Counted from the first letter of the stretch, positions 1-13,422 are shown. The stretch: DNA of 64,000 nt from Corynebacterium sp. CNJ-954 (GCF_001942345.1 NZ_MKKI01000011.1:124001-188000), one strand, 5' to 3'. Made by a program: numbers and translations. Notes: a model not told the origin generated them from the sequence alone.

Positions 1-191
1 TGTTGTCGCACGACGCCTCCTGCTACTCGGACTTCTACAGCATCGAGGACGTCACCACGGCCCTACCCAACTGGCACTTCACGCATATCCACGATGACGT
101 GCTCCCGGCGCTGCGGGAGCGCGGGGTCACCGACGACCAGATCGAGACCATGATGGTGCACAACCCACGGAAGTACTTCACCAAGCCCTGA
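1..191 (+). CDS. Phosphotriesterase-family metal-dependent hydrolase, C-terminal fragment
   Basis: Only the last 62 or so codons are inside the window; the reading frame is already open at base 1, so the start lies upstream. The tail LPNWHFTHIHDDVLPALRE followed by GVTDDQIETMMVHNPRKYF looks like the C-terminus of the phosphotriesterase-homology (Php/PTE) TIM-barrel hydrolases, whose last helix carries a conserved N-P-R segment. The metal-binding residues of the family are upstream and cannot be checked. Substrate unknown. The gene is convergent with rplS, with a strong hairpin between them. Confidence 0.6.
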   Translation, partial: LSHDASCYSDFYSIEDVTTALPNWHFTHIHDDVLPALRERGVTDDQIETMMVHNPRKYFTKP

Positions 192-237
192 CCTCTCCAC
201 GCGACGCGCCCCTGATGAGGCGAAGGCCAGGAGACAC

Positions 238-277
238 GCAGAACGCCCCGGAGCTGAGATGCTCCGGGGCGTTCTGC
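238..277. terminator. Bidirectional hairpin terminator between the hydrolase and rplS
   Basis: A perfect 17-bp inverted repeat (arm GCAGAACGCCCCGGAGC, 6-base loop TGAGAT) lies between two convergent genes. There is no long T-run on either side, so termination would rest mainly on the very stable stem. It probably serves both the upstream plus-strand gene and the rplS transcript. Confidence 0.75.
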
Positions 278-337
278 CGGTTCGGCGTAAGTCCTGCACC
301 CTCCACCGTCACTCGTACGGTGGAGTCACAGTGATAC

Positions 338-679
338 TTAGCGCTTCTCCTTGATCTTGGCTGCCTTACCACGCAGGTCGCGGAGGTAGTACAGCTTCGC
401 ACGACGGACCTTACCGCGGGTCAGGACGTCGATGTGATCGATGTTCGGGGAGTGGACCGGGAAGGTACGCTCCACGCCGACGCCGAAGGAAACCTTGCGG
501 ACCGTGAAGGTCTCGCGGATACCGGAGTTCTGACGGCGGATGACGACGCCGCGGAACACCTGGACACGGCTCTTGGTGCCCTCGATGACCTTGACGTGGA
601 CGTCGAGGGTGTCGCCGGGACGGAAGTCGGGGATGTCGCTACGCAGCTGTGCGGCGTCGACCTTGTCGAGATAGTGCAT
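338..679 (-). CDS. rplS: 50S ribosomal protein L19
   Basis: A 113-residue protein of normal L19 length. It has the family segments [21 protein letters not shown] and [10 protein letters not shown], and a basic tail ending AAKIKEKR. The start is the ATG at 679, preceded by the ribosome-binding site AAGGAAA; the frame stays open further upstream, but that extension has no L19 similarity. L19 sits at the 30S-50S interface. The gene lies immediately downstream of tex on the same strand, but a 157-bp gap with a plausible promoter suggests its own transcription. A strong hairpin follows the stop. Confidence 0.97.
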   Translation of the reverse strand: MHYLDKVDAAQLRSDIPDFRPGDTLDVHVKVIEGTKSRVQVFRGVVIRRQNSGIRETFTVRKVSFGVGVERTFPVHSPNIDHIDVLTRGKVRRAKLYYLRDLRGKAAKIKEKR

Positions 680-817
680 GTTAGTTTCCTTGCTGTGTCT
701 TCGATCGGACAGAGGACCCACGACCTGCTCAGACGAGCGGTACGCGTTCATGCCCACACCATTGAATTTTGGCACGTCCCCGCCCCGGTGAGGAGGCGGA
801 GTTCACGCAACCCAGCC

Positions 818-836
818 ATTATGCCAGCGTCAGACC

Positions 837-847
<11 letters not shown>
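818..847 (-). promoter_or_regulatory. Candidate rplS promoter
   Basis: On the minus strand a TTGGCC element (847-842) is followed after 18 bp by CATAAT (823-818), a reasonable -35/-10 pair overlapping the end of tex. It would give a leader of about 130 nt for rplS. Assigned by eye only. Confidence 0.35.
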
Positions 848-3190
<2,343 letters not shown>

Positions 3191-3194
<4 letters not shown>

Positions 3195-3583
3195 TCGGAT
3201 GATCGTAGCGTGGAGGTCTGTCCGAACCAGAGCCCGGGCGACCCGTCGGGAACACCCGGCAGACACGCTGCGATGACGCGGGTGACATCGGCGGTGTTCA
3301 GCGCCTTGTCCTGCCCGTGCGAATCCTGCCAGCAGGCGGTTACCGTCAGCCGGTGCACCTGTTCGCCGATCGGCGGCGTGTCGAATCGTTGCTGGTATTC
3401 GGCCACGAGCATGTTGTCCGGTTCACAGGCTGACTCGATACCGGTCAACCTCACCTCGACACCAGTGGCACCGTGGTCGCCGAGCGCATGTTTGATCGCG
3501 TCAGCCAGCGCCGCGACATGATCCGGGCGGACCAGGACATTCATGTCCGTTGCAGTGGTGACGTTTCGCCCGGGTGTTGTCAT
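3191..3583 (-). CDS. Hypothetical protein translationally coupled to tex
   Basis: A 130-residue protein I do not recognise. It contains ALADAIKHALGDHGATGVEV and LTVTACWQDSHGQD, consistent with a small alpha/beta fold, with no signal peptide or membrane segment. The start is placed at the ATG at 3583; an internal ATG at 3544 is also possible. Its TGA overlaps the tex ATG by four bases, so the two are probably translated together. The upstream gene ends 49 bp before it. Confidence 0.6.
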
Positions 3584-3632
3584 GGCCACCACGCTAGTCG
3601 CGTTCACAGCCCCGCGCCGCCGGGTGTCCGTT

Positions 3633-4358
3633 CTAGAACGGATGCGTGGAGGCGTCCGGATGCGCCGGACTGCCCTGCTGTTCATAGGCCTCGCGGTTGG
3701 CGAGGTCGTCGTCCACGGCCGCATCGACGACTTCACGGAGCCGGTGGATCGTCACGGTGGACCTGGGTATCAGTGAGCCGGCACCAGAGGAGGTGATCAA
3801 CCGGTGTGGACATGCCAGCAGCCAGTCGGTGACCGCCTGTTCCACGGACCGGTCCGCCGAGGGGCAGTACGGGCTTTCGACGTCCGGGAAGCGACGTCGC
3901 CACGGAGCATCGTTGACCTCCCACGGCACGGGCTCCCCGTAGAAATCCTCCTCCCCGGAGCCACCGGTACCGCAGCTCGTCCCGTCCTCCCCGTCGTTCT
4001 CCCGGCCCGCCAGGTCCCGTTGCCGTTGCAGTTCAGCCTCCTGATTCTCGATCCTCGCCCGCAGCCCCGCATGGCGGTCGATCCGGCGCCAGACCGCGTC
4101 CATATGTTCCAGCGTCATCCGGCCGTCCTCGACAGCCGACCAGTACATCTCCGGCATCCTCCACGACAGTTCCGCGGCGTGACGGAACCGCGCAGCGTAC
4201 GCTGCCCCACGCGTGCGCACCATCTCTGAGATGGCGGCGCGCTCGGCTGCGGAGCGACCCCGCAGGCCACTCTGTGCCATCCTGAGTTCCATCCTGTTGA
4301 ACGGATAAACGGTGAGTTCCTCCACCGACGGACTGTTCACCGGTTCGGTGACTGGCAT
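3633..4358 (-). CDS. Uncharacterised protein, weakly 13E12/DUF222-like, no HNH domain
   Basis: A 241-residue protein starting at the ATG at 4358 after a strong GGGGGAG ribosome-binding site. The segment MYWSAVEDGRMTLEHMDAVW resembles the helical DUF222 (13E12) repeats found many times in corynebacterial genomes. The C-terminal HNH nuclease domain that usually follows is absent, so this could be a truncated or divergent member. It contains a charged low-complexity stretch around residues 120-150. Codons look normal for the region. It precedes the tex-coupled gene on the same strand. Family assignment is tentative. Confidence 0.55.
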   Translation of the reverse strand: MPVTEPVNSPSVEELTVYPFNRMELRMAQSGLRGRSAAERAAISEMVRTRGAAYAARFRHAAELSWRMPEMYWSAVEDGRMTLEHMDAVWRRIDRHAGLRARIENQEAELQRQRDLAGRENDGEDGTSCGTGGSGEEDFYGEPVPWEVNDAPWRRRFPDVESPYCPSADRSVEQAVTDWLLACPHRLITSSGAGSLIPRSTVTIHRLREVVDAAVDDDLANREAYEQQGSPAHPDASTHPF

Positions 4359-4521
4359 GATCTCCCCCTTCTCCCGTGGCCGGAAACATATCCGGCCGTC
4401 CAGGAGAACAGTAGCCACGGTGGGCCCCTCACCACCCTCCGCTCCCGGAGAATCGCCAGGACGTTGTGGACAGAACCACTCCTGGGGACAACCCGCCCGC
4501 GACACAGGGCCGTCTATGGTG

Positions 4522-5385
4522 CTACTCCCCCGTCGAGTCCACCGTCGAGTCCACCGTCGAGTCCAGGACGCTGCGGTCCCTGGCGTCCAGCGCACCCTCT
4601 TGCCGCAGAGCCTCGATCAGCTCAGGTCGGGTTGTCGCGGTGCGCAACAGTGCCTGGTCCCTGCGCCACCGGTCCACCTTCGCGTGATCTCCTGAGAGCA
4701 GCACCTCAGGGACCTCCCGTTCCCGCCAGATCCTCGGTTTCGTGTAGCTGGGGCCTTCGAGGAGGCCGTCCTGGAAAGAATCCTCCTCATGACTCCGGCG
4801 GTTGCCCAGAACACCAGGAATCAGCCGTACCACCGCCTCTGCCATCACCAGCACCGCGACCTCCCCGCCGATCAACACGTAGTCGCCGAGGGACACCTCC
4901 TCCACCCGGTACCGCGCCGCTGCGTCGTCGAAGACCCGCTGGTCAATCCCCTCGTAGCGACCACAGGCGAAGACAAGCCGATCCTCCGCCGCCCATCGTT
5001 CAGCCGTGTCCTGGGTGAAGGGTGCCCCGGCGGGGGTCGGGACGACCAGTACGGGTCGGTCATCGTGATCGGCGTGAGCCTGCCCGGTATCCAACGCGTC
5101 GGCCGGTACATGTGGTTGGGCGCTCTCCAGCCGTCTCACAGTGGCTGCCGGGCCGGAAAGGGCCTCGACGTCGTCGAGCGCGGGGCCCCACACCGTCGGT
5201 TTCATGACCATTCCGGGTCCACCACCATAAGGGGTGTCATCCACCGCCTTATGCACGTCATGTGTCCAGGACCGCAGGTCGTGGACGGCGACGTCGAGGA
5301 TTCCGCGCTCGATGGCCCTCCCCAGCAGAGCGTGCCGTAACGGGTCCAGGTACTCGGGAAAGATCGTGATGACGTCCAGACGCAT
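4522..5385 (-). CDS. trmD: tRNA (guanine-37-N1)-methyltransferase
   Basis: TrmD methylates G37 beside the anticodon using S-adenosylmethionine, which prevents +1 frameshifting. The 287-residue product begins MRLDVITIFPEYLDPLRHAL and has the trefoil-knot SAM-binding motifs DDTPYGGGPGMVMKP, GRYEGIDQRV and SLGDYVLIGGE. It is about 40 residues longer than usual: there is an insertion near residues 80-115, and the tail ends in three STVD units encoded by a 12-bp tandem repeat. It starts 11 bp after the rimM stop, the usual rimM-trmD arrangement. Confidence 0.97.
   Translation of the reverse strand: MRLDVITIFPEYLDPLRHALLGRAIERGILDVAVHDLRSWTHDVHKAVDDTPYGGGPGMVMKPTVWGPALDDVEALSGPAATVRRLESAQPHVPADALDTGQAHADHDDRPVLVVPTPAGAPFTQDTAERWAAEDRLVFACGRYEGIDQRVFDDAAARYRVEEVSLGDYVLIGGEVAVLVMAEAVVRLIPGVLGNRRSHEEDSFQDGLLEGPSYTKPRIWREREVPEVLLSGDHAKVDRWRRDQALLRTATTRPELIEALRQEGALDARDRSVLDSTVDSTVDSTGE
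4532..4565 (-). repeat. 12-bp tandem repeat at the trmD 3' end
   Basis: Three near-perfect copies of GTCGAGTCCACC lie head to tail and encode the repeating tetrapeptide STVD at the extreme C-terminus of TrmD. The unit length keeps the frame, so copy-number change would only lengthen or shorten the tail. Confidence 0.9.
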
Positions 5386-5396
5386 GGGGGTTGATC

Positions 5397-5990
5397 TTAC
5401 CCCAGGTCGAGCAGCCCCTCCGGCGGGGTCAGCACCAGCGCACCGTTGTCCAGATCGACGATCGGGACGATGGCGTGGCGGAACGGGACCAGAATCGTCC
5501 CGCCGGCCGTAGACAACGGGGCATCCGTGTCCACCGACACCTCGAGCAACGTGCCGGCGGGACCGTGAGTGACCCCACTGACCACACCGATATCAACCGG
5601 TTCCGGACTGGCGCCGTCGTAGGCCCTGGCGTTGGCGGTCTCTTCGTCGACCTGGCCGCAGTCGAGCACACGCAGGCCCTCGAGCTGATGGTCGTAGAAC
5701 CCGTCCTCCCCCGGTTCTGTCACGGGATCACCGAAGAAACGCAGACCCCGCAACGTTTCTGCCTCGGTACGGTCCGTGACCTCCTCGACCGTGACCAGCA
5801 ACCGGCCTTGGTGGGGCCGCGTCGCCGCCACGGTGAGGGACCGCTCGGTCCCCCGGTGCCGCCCGGTCAGCACGGTACCTACGGCGAACCGTCCCGCCGG
5901 GTCATCGGTGGTCGCATCGACCACCAGCTCCCCCCGCACACCGTGCGGCTTGATCACCCGGCCGATCTGGAGTTGTTCAGTACCTGACAT
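5397..5990 (-). CDS. rimM: 16S rRNA processing protein RimM
   Basis: A 197-residue maturation factor for the 30S subunit head that binds ribosomal protein S19. The N-terminal beta-barrel begins with LQIGRVIKPHGVRGELVV, matching RimM, and a C-terminal PRC-barrel ends with IVPIVDLDNGALVLTPP. The frame is open far upstream as an antisense shadow of gdhA, so the start is set at the ATG at 5990. It is followed 11 bp later by trmD. Normally rpsP lies just upstream; here gdhA has come between. Confidence 0.95.
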   Translation of the reverse strand: MSGTEQLQIGRVIKPHGVRGELVVDATTDDPAGRFAVGTVLTGRHRGTERSLTVAATRPHQGRLLVTVEEVTDRTEAETLRGLRFFGDPVTEPGEDGFYDHQLEGLRVLDCGQVDEETANARAYDGASPEPVDIGVVSGVTHGPAGTLLEVSVDTDAPLSTAGGTILVPFRHAIVPIVDLDNGALVLTPPEGLLDLG

Positions 5991-6022
5991 GGAGGTCAGC
6001 GTACCGCACAGAACCCCGTACC

Positions 6023-7431
<1,409 letters not shown>

Positions 7432-7626
7432 CAGGTTCGCCACATCAGTGACCCAGGACACACCATCTGACCTGCTTTGTTTCAAGGTCGGCCTGCGCAG
7501 GAAATAATGTCGAAACACCTGCGAAATCTATGTCAGCCGACCAGGGGTCACTGACCTCACCCCCGTGGGCCACCCCCAACGGCGCATATAGCTATCACCA
7601 TTACCGCCCGGTCCTGACAGACGGAA

Positions 7627-7662
7627 GCGCCGTCTCCACCGCGTGTGCGGTGGAGACGGCGC
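7627..7662 (-). terminator. rpsP terminator hairpin
   Basis: A perfect 16-bp stem (arm GCGCCGTCTCCACCGC) with a 4-base loop lies 57 bp beyond the rpsP stop. On the minus strand it is followed by TTCCGTCT, a weak T-rich stretch. It separates rpsP from gdhA. Confidence 0.75.
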
Positions 7663-7718
7663 CCCGGAAGTTACGCTCGGAGTCTCACGGGACTCCGACA
7701 AGCGACGAAGAAGACAGA

Positions 7719-8198
7719 CTACTCGGCCTCAGCAGCCTCGTCTGCTTCCTTCTCAGCAGCCTTGTCGGCCGCCTCAGCCTCAGCGGCAGCCTTGGCTTCC
7801 GCCTCTTCCTTGGCCTTCCGCTTCTTCTCGGTGATGGCCTCGGCGGTCGGTGCATCGGCAGCTTCTGCCAGTGCGGCATTGAAGAGATCCAGCTTGGATG
7901 CCTTCTCCGGCTGTGCCTTCAGGGTTCCCTCGGAGCCCGGGAGACCCTTGTGGGCCTGCCAGTCGCCGGTGACCTTCAGCAGGGCGAGGACCGGCTCGGT
8001 CGGCTGTGCGCCGACGCTCAGCCAGTGGCGTGCGCGCTCGGAGTCGATCTTGATGACGGACGGCTCGGCCTTGGGCTCGTAGATGCCGATGTTCTCGATC
8101 ACCTTGCCGGAACGACGGGTACGGGCGTCAGCGATGACCACGCGGTAGTGCGGGGTGCGGATCTTGCCGAGACGCTGGAGCTTGATCTTGACGGACAT
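7719..8198 (-). CDS. rpsP: 30S ribosomal protein S16
   Basis: The first 80 or so residues are classical S16: [20 protein letters not shown], then [18 protein letters not shown]. The remaining half is an Ala/Glu/Lys-rich, probably helical extension ending [11 protein letters not shown], common in actinobacterial S16. Total length is 159 residues. The ATG at 8198 follows AGAGGACC. The ffh stop is 228 bp upstream. Confidence 0.97.
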   Translation of the reverse strand: MSVKIKLQRLGKIRTPHYRVVIADARTRRSGKVIENIGIYEPKAEPSVIKIDSERARHWLSVGAQPTEPVLALLKVTGDWQAHKGLPGSEGTLKAQPEKASKLDLFNAALAEAADAPTAEAITEKKRKAKEEAEAKAAAEAEAADKAAEKEADEAAEAE

Positions 8199-8426
8199 GA
8201 AAGGTCCTCTTTCCTGTTGACGGTCACCGGGCAGTACGGACACCCGCATCCGACGGCCCCACGTAGGGGCGCATGGCTGCGGGCCGGTTCAACCCTTGGA
8301 TTTATCCTGCGCGTGACCACCGGACGACCGGGGTCGTGATCGGTGTTACGCAGACCGTTCGACACTACAGGGAAGCAGGTCATACGAACAAATCCGGCAC
8401 ACACCAGAACGGTTCAGACGGATCAG

Positions 8427-10034
8427 CTACCGCCCTTTGCCGAAGTCGAGGTTGTTCATGTCGATGTTCTCGAAGCCTTCGGGCATCTGCTGCTGCATCT
8501 TCTTCAGGTCGGCCATCGAGGGCATTCCGCCACCTCCGGGCATCCCCGGCATTCCGCCCATGCCCGGCATTCCAGGCATGCCCTGCGGTGTCTTCGGCTG
8601 CGAGGGGCCCTTCTTCGCTGGCTTACGCTTACCGTTCTTACCCTTCCGCCCCTTGGGCTTCTTCTTCGTCGCGGACCGCCCCATGCCACCACCCATGCCG
8701 AACTGTCCTGCCATCTTGCCCATCATCTTCTTGGCCTCGTGGAACCGGCTGACCAGCTGGTTGATGTCGGCGACGGTCACACCCGAGCCAGCGGCGATGC
8801 GCTTACGCCGCGAGGCGTTGAGGATGTTCGGGTTCTCACGCTCGGCGGGAGTCATACCGCGGATGATTGCCTGGATCCGGTCGAGTTGCTTTTCGTCGAC
8901 CATGTCAGCCATGTCGTTCATCTGCTTGCCGCCGGGGAGCATCTTGAGCACGTTGCCCAACGGCCCCATCCGACGGATCATGAGCATCTGGTCGAGGAAA
9001 TCCTCCAGCGTGAGTTCACCAGAGGCCATCCTGGCCGCAGAGTCCTCCGCCTTCCTCTGGTCCATGACCTGTTCGGCCTGCTCGATGAGACTGAGCACGT
9101 CACCCATGCCGAGAATACGGTTGGCCATCCGGTCGGGGTGGAAGACGTCGAAGTCCTCGAGTTTCTCACCGGTGGACGCGAACATGATGGGTTTGCCGGT
9201 GACCTCACGGATCGACAGTGCCGCACCACCTCGTGCGTCACCGTCGAGTTTGGTGAGCACGACACCGGTGAAGTCCACGCCGTCGCGGAAGGCCTCGGCG
9301 GTGGTCACGGCGTCCTGCCCGATCATCGAGTCGATGACGAACAGCACTTCGTCCGGGTTGACCGCATCGCGAATGTTGCGGGCCTGGGTCATGAGGGTCT
9401 CGTCGATACCCAACCGGCCCGCGGTGTCGATGATGACGACGTCGTGCTTGGTGCGCCCGGCCTCTTCGATACCCGCCTGGGCCACGGCGACGGGATCACC
9501 GTGGCTGGTCCCCATCTCATGGTCGAGGGAATCGAGCGAGGTGCCCGGGTCCGGGGCGAACGTCGGCACCTCCGCGCGCTCACCGACGATCTGCAGCTGC
9601 TGTACCGCACCAGGACGCTGCAGGTCACACGCCACGAGCATCGGGGTGTGCCCCTGCTTGGACAGGTGCTTCGCGAGTTTTCCGGCCAGGGTGGTCTTAC
9701 CCGCGCCCTGGAGACCGGCGAGCATGATCACGGTCGGCGGGTTCTTGGCGAGGTTCAGTCGCCGGGTCTCGCCACCGAGAATGCCCTGCAGTTCCTCGTT
9801 GACGATCTTGATGACCTGTTGTGCAGGGTTGAGTGCCTCGGAGACAACGACACCGTTGGCGCGCTCCTTGATCCTCTTGATGAAGGCACGGACGACCGGC
9901 AGGGAGACATCCGCCTCGAGGAGAGCCAGACGGATCTCACGGGCGGTGGCGTTGATGTCCGCCTCGGTCAGCCGTCCTTTCCCGCGCAGGCCCTTGAGGG
10001 CGCCGGACAAGCGGTCGGACAAGGACTCAAACAC
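8427..10034 (-). CDS. ffh: Signal recognition particle GTPase (SRP54)
   Basis: A 535-residue SRP protein that binds signal sequences of nascent chains and 4.5S RNA, and docks with FtsY at the membrane. The N domain (residues 1-90) is followed by the G domain with GLQGAGKTT (about 107-115), DTAGR and TKLDG motifs. The methionine-rich M domain includes GSGVTVADINQLVSRF. The tail is a low-complexity Gly-Met-Pro stretch (PGMPGMGGMPGMPGG) before the conserved-looking end. Start ATG at 10034. Its partner ftsY is encoded about 1.7 kb upstream on the same strand. Confidence 0.97.
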   Translation of the reverse strand: MFESLSDRLSGALKGLRGKGRLTEADINATAREIRLALLEADVSLPVVRAFIKRIKERANGVVVSEALNPAQQVIKIVNEELQGILGGETRRLNLAKNPPTVIMLAGLQGAGKTTLAGKLAKHLSKQGHTPMLVACDLQRPGAVQQLQIVGERAEVPTFAPDPGTSLDSLDHEMGTSHGDPVAVAQAGIEEAGRTKHDVVIIDTAGRLGIDETLMTQARNIRDAVNPDEVLFVIDSMIGQDAVTTAEAFRDGVDFTGVVLTKLDGDARGGAALSIREVTGKPIMFASTGEKLEDFDVFHPDRMANRILGMGDVLSLIEQAEQVMDQRKAEDSAARMASGELTLEDFLDQMLMIRRMGPLGNVLKMLPGGKQMNDMADMVDEKQLDRIQAIIRGMTPAERENPNILNASRRKRIAAGSGVTVADINQLVSRFHEAKKMMGKMAGQFGMGGGMGRSATKKKPKGRKGKNGKRKPAKKGPSQPKTPQGMPGMPGMGGMPGMPGGGGMPSMADLKKMQQQMPEGFENIDMNNLDFGKGR

Positions 10035-10169
10035 AGTGGAAAATCTCCCTTACACAATGACTTCTGACCCCTCCACCGTACCCGGTGTCCGTGGGCCTGC
10101 CTACTCACACATGGTTCGGAGACAGACTTTGTCACGTGCCCGGCGGATTCGGACTGTGAGGGTACGACC

Positions 10170-11584
10170 TCAGTTCTTCTGGTGTGCCCCGTCGGCAAGG
10201 TCGTTGGCCCGGTGTGCGTCCCCCTGCGCGGAGTCGAAGTCGGTGACCTCCTCGAACTCCTGGTCGTTGTCGTCGGTGTAGGAGTACGCACTCTCCGCGT
10301 GCTGGGTGCTGTCGATTCCGGCGTTCTCGTCGTCGCCGGAGATCCTCCACCCCATGGTGTACTTCAGTGCCAGCCCGATGACAGCGGTGACCACGGCACA
10401 GAACACCACCGCGACCAGTGCGATGACGATCTGGACGATGAAGAGCTTGAACCCGTCCGAACCTCCGCCGGTGAGCAGACCACGGTCCGTCGCCAGAAGT
10501 CCGATTCCCATCGTTCCCCAGATTCCGGCGACCAGGTGCACGCCGACGACGTCAAGGGAGTCGTCGAACTTGAAGCGGTACTTCAGACCCACACCGACAG
10601 CGGCCAGAGCACCACCGATCGCCCCCAGGATGATTGCGGTGAGCGGAGTCAGGTCGCCTGCAGCCGGAGTGACGGACACCAGGCCTGCGACGACGCCGGA
10701 CGCCGCGCCCAGGGATGTGGTGTGGCCGTCGCGGAGACGCTCCACCAGCAACCAGCCCAACATCGCGGCACACGTCGCTGCAGTGGTGTTGAGCCACGCC
10801 AGGCCGGCTTCGCCGTTGGCCCCGAAGGCCGAGCCACCGTTGAAGCCGAACCAGCCGAACCACAGCAGGGCCGCGCCCAGCATCACCAGGGGCAGGTTGT
10901 GGGGCCTGGAGCCTTCCTTCATGAAGGTACGGGACCGCCCGATGATCAGTGCCAGCACCAGTGCCGCCACACCGGCGTTGATGTGCACGACGGTGCCGCC
11001 GGCGAAGTCGATCGGAGCGATTGCCGCGACGGTCTCGCCGTCCGCGGTCGCGGTCCCGAACATCATCGCAGCCAGTCCGTCCTCCCCGTCGGAGAGCAGA
11101 CCGCCGCCCCACACCATGTGTGCCATCGGGAAATAGGCCAACGTAGCCCAGATACCCGCGAACACCATCCAGGTGGAGAACTTCACGCGGTTGGCCAGCG
11201 AGCCGGAGATGATGGCGACGGTGATCACGGCGAACGTCAGCTGGAATCCGATGTCGATGACATTGGCGTAGCCTCGGCACCAGCGATGAAGTTGCCTTCC
11301 GCGTCCGTGACGGAGTCCTTCAGTCCGAAGAACTCGAACGGGTTCGAGAACAGTCCGCCGACTGTCTGGGTACCGTAGGACATCGACCATCCCCACAGCA
11401 CGTAGATGACACCGATCAGCCCGAGCGTGCCGAAGGACATCATCATCATGTTCAGGGCGGATTTCTGGCGCGACATGCCACCGTAGAACAGGGCCAGCGC
11501 CGGCGTCATCAACAGGACCAGCGCAGCGGACATGAGCATCCAGGCTGAGTCGCCTGTAGCTGCCGCCATTTCCTCGGGTGTCAT
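10170..11584 (-). pseudogene. amtB: Ammonium transporter of the Amt family, frameshifted
   Basis: Two overlapping frames together make one complete Amt channel. The N-terminal part (ATG at 11584) has the first helices, DSAWMLMSAALVLLMTPALA and YGGMSRQKSALN. The rest resumes in another frame at YANVIDIGFQLTFAVIT and contains the family signature IDFAGGTVVHINAG, then a hydrophilic tail ending DGAHQKN. The join is at about 11270, where GAGGC-TAC lacks one base; adding one restores GAEAYANVIDIG. This could be a sequencing error or a real lesion. In relatives glnK and glnD follow amtB; here ffh follows directly. Confidence 0.85.
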
Positions 11585-11705
11585 TTCGGGGAACTCCTCA
11601 GGGTTGCGGGGGTTGTCTCCGGCACCTCGCGCCGGTGTCTCACGCTGAGTAGTTAACTGCCCCGATGTTTCACCTGTTCATGCACCATGATTTCCAGCGC
11701 ATGAA

Positions 11706-11735
11706 AAACACCGCCGCAAGATTACGACGGTGTTT
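11706..11735 (-). terminator. ftsY rho-independent terminator
   Basis: On the minus strand AAACACCG and CGGTGTTT form a stem, extended with one mismatch, 25 bp after the ftsY stop. The stem runs into a five-T tract (CGGTGTTTTTCAT). This is a typical intrinsic terminator and separates ftsY from amtB. Confidence 0.8.
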
Positions 11736-11759
11736 CAGTGTCAGGGGGTCGTCGGACGG

Positions 11760-13283
11760 TCAGCCCAGTAGTGCGTCGACGAATCCCTCGACCTCGAAGG
11801 GGGCGAGGTCATCGGCACCCTCGCCGAGTCCGACGAGCTTCACCGGCACCCCGAGCTCCTCCTGGATCTGGAAGACGATGCCACCCTTGGCGGTGCCGTC
11901 CAACTTGGTCAGCGCGACACCGGAAATGTCGACGACCTCGCGGAACATCCGCGCCTGAACGAGCCCGTTCTGGCCGACCGTGGCGTCGAGCACGAGGATT
12001 ACCTCGTCGACCTTGGCCTTCTTCTCGACGACACGCTTGACCTTGCCCAACTGGTCCATCAGTCCCACTGAGGTGTGCAGTCGACCTGCGGTGTCGACCA
12101 CGACGACGTCGATACCGTCGTCGACGCCCTTGGCCACCGCGTCAAAGGCGACGGAGGCAGGATCGGCACCTTCCTTGCCCCGCACGGTCTCCGCGCCGAC
12201 CCGTCGGCCCCATGTCTCCAACTGGTCGGCGGCAGCGGCGCGGAACGTGTCTGCTGCACCAAGAAGGACGGAGTGGCCCATCCCGACAAGCACACGCGAG
12301 AGCTTTCCGGTGGTGGTCGTCTTCCCCGTCCCGTTGACCCCGACGACCATGATCACCGCCGGCTTGCCGTCGTACGGCATGGCGTGAATCGAACGGTCAA
12401 GATCAGGCTTGCACGCATCGATCAGGCAGGACCGCAACAGTGCCCGTGCCTCTGCCTCGCTGGAGACGCCCTGGGTGGTGATGCGCTCCCGCAGGTCTTC
12501 GACGACCGCGAGCGTGGTCTTGGTGCCCAGATCCGCCATGAGGAGGGTGTCTTCGATCTCCTCCCACGCATCCTCATCCAGATCTCCCGCGGAGAGGATG
12601 CCGAGCACACCGCGTCCGATAACGTTCTGCGACTTGGACAGATTGCCGCGCAACCGGCCGAGGCGCCCCTCCACCGGGGCGATGTCCTCGACAGATTCTG
12701 GCTCTGCCTCAGGTTCCGGAGTGTGCTCGGGCTCGGGGACGGGCTCCGGTTCGGGTTCTGGAGCAGGTTCAGGTGTGGGCTCTGGTTCAGGGACGGCTTC
12801 TGGCTCGGGAGTTGGTTCGGGCTCCGGCTCCCGGGCAGGTTCAGGTGTGGGCTCCGGCTCCGGGGCGGATTCTGGTTCGGGAGTCGGCTCCGGTTCGGGA
12901 CTGGGCTCAGGCTCCGGCTCTGGCTCCGGGGCTGGTTCGGGTTCCGGCTCCGGGGCTGGTTCGGGTTCCGGAACTGAGGAAGGTGTGGAGGGTTCCGCTG
13001 GTTCCGTCGGTGCTGACGGGGCCGGTGTCGCTGCTCCGCCGAGTTCCTGGCCCGGAAGAACCTCCGGCTCCTTCTCCTCTACGCCAGCTGCGGTACCGGC
13101 GCTGAAGTTGAATCCACCCTGCGCCTGGTAGTTACCGGATGACGGCTTCTTCTCCTCGATCTCCGTCTTCTTCTCGAAGGAGATCTCCTTCTGCTTCCCG
13201 CGGCGCAGGCCGAGGATGATGAGGAGAGCGACGATGACTATGACCGCGACGGCGGCTATGACTATCCAGATAATCGGGTCCAT
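11760..13283 (-). CDS. ftsY: Signal recognition particle receptor FtsY
   Basis: A 507-residue GTPase that receives the SRP-ribosome complex at the membrane. Residues 3-26 form a single hydrophobic anchor ([20 protein letters not shown]). An acidic linker follows, and residues 93-200 are an unusually regular Pro-Glu repeat ([17 protein letters not shown] style). The NG domain begins near 205, with [21 protein letters not shown] and [10 protein letters not shown]. The start is the ATG at 13283, which places the hydrophobic segment at the N-terminus, as in other actinobacterial FtsY. A terminator follows the stop. Confidence 0.96.
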   Translation of the reverse strand: MDPIIWIVIAAVAVIVIVALLIILGLRRGKQKEISFEKKTEIEEKKPSSGNYQAQGGFNFSAGTAAGVEEKEPEVLPGQELGGAATPAPSAPTEPAEPSTPSSVPEPEPAPEPEPEPAPEPEPEPEPSPEPEPTPEPESAPEPEPTPEPAREPEPEPTPEPEAVPEPEPTPEPAPEPEPEPVPEPEHTPEPEAEPESVEDIAPVEGRLGRLRGNLSKSQNVIGRGVLGILSAGDLDEDAWEEIEDTLLMADLGTKTTLAVVEDLRERITTQGVSSEAEARALLRSCLIDACKPDLDRSIHAMPYDGKPAVIMVVGVNGTGKTTTTGKLSRVLVGMGHSVLLGAADTFRAAAADQLETWGRRVGAETVRGKEGADPASVAFDAVAKGVDDGIDVVVVDTAGRLHTSVGLMDQLGKVKRVVEKKAKVDEVILVLDATVGQNGLVQARMFREVVDISGVALTKLDGTAKGGIVFQIQEELGVPVKLVGLGEGADDLAPFEVEGFVDALLG

Positions 13284-13422
13284 CCCACCAGTGAACCAAA
13301 TGTCTCCTCCGCTGTGTGCCGGAGGGCGAGGATTTCTCCGGCTGGTAGCCTTCGGCACTCCCGGAGCCATCCAGCGCGTCGACGTCCTGAGTCCCCCGAG
13401 TCACCGAGGACCCCGAAAGATC

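Noticed and set aside
680-836. Structured L19 leader RNA upstream of rplS
   Set aside because: The gap is long enough, but I could not find a convincing conserved hairpin set by eye.
7432-7626. AmtR nitrogen-control box upstream of gdhA
   Set aside because: Short CTAT and ATAG pieces occur, but not with the required spacing or symmetry.
8437-10281. Long open frame on the plus strand antisense to ffh
   Set aside because: Typical high-GC shadow frame. Its translation is Ser/Arg/Pro-rich without domain motifs, while the minus strand is clearly ffh.
11237-11280. Programmed frameshift in amtB
   Set aside because: No slippery heptamer or downstream structure is obvious, and similar single-base slips occur in five other unrelated genes nearby.
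10182-11378. Long plus-strand frame opposite amtB
   Set aside because: His/Gln/Gly-rich composition, no family motifs, and fully covered by a recognisable Amt transporter on the other strand.
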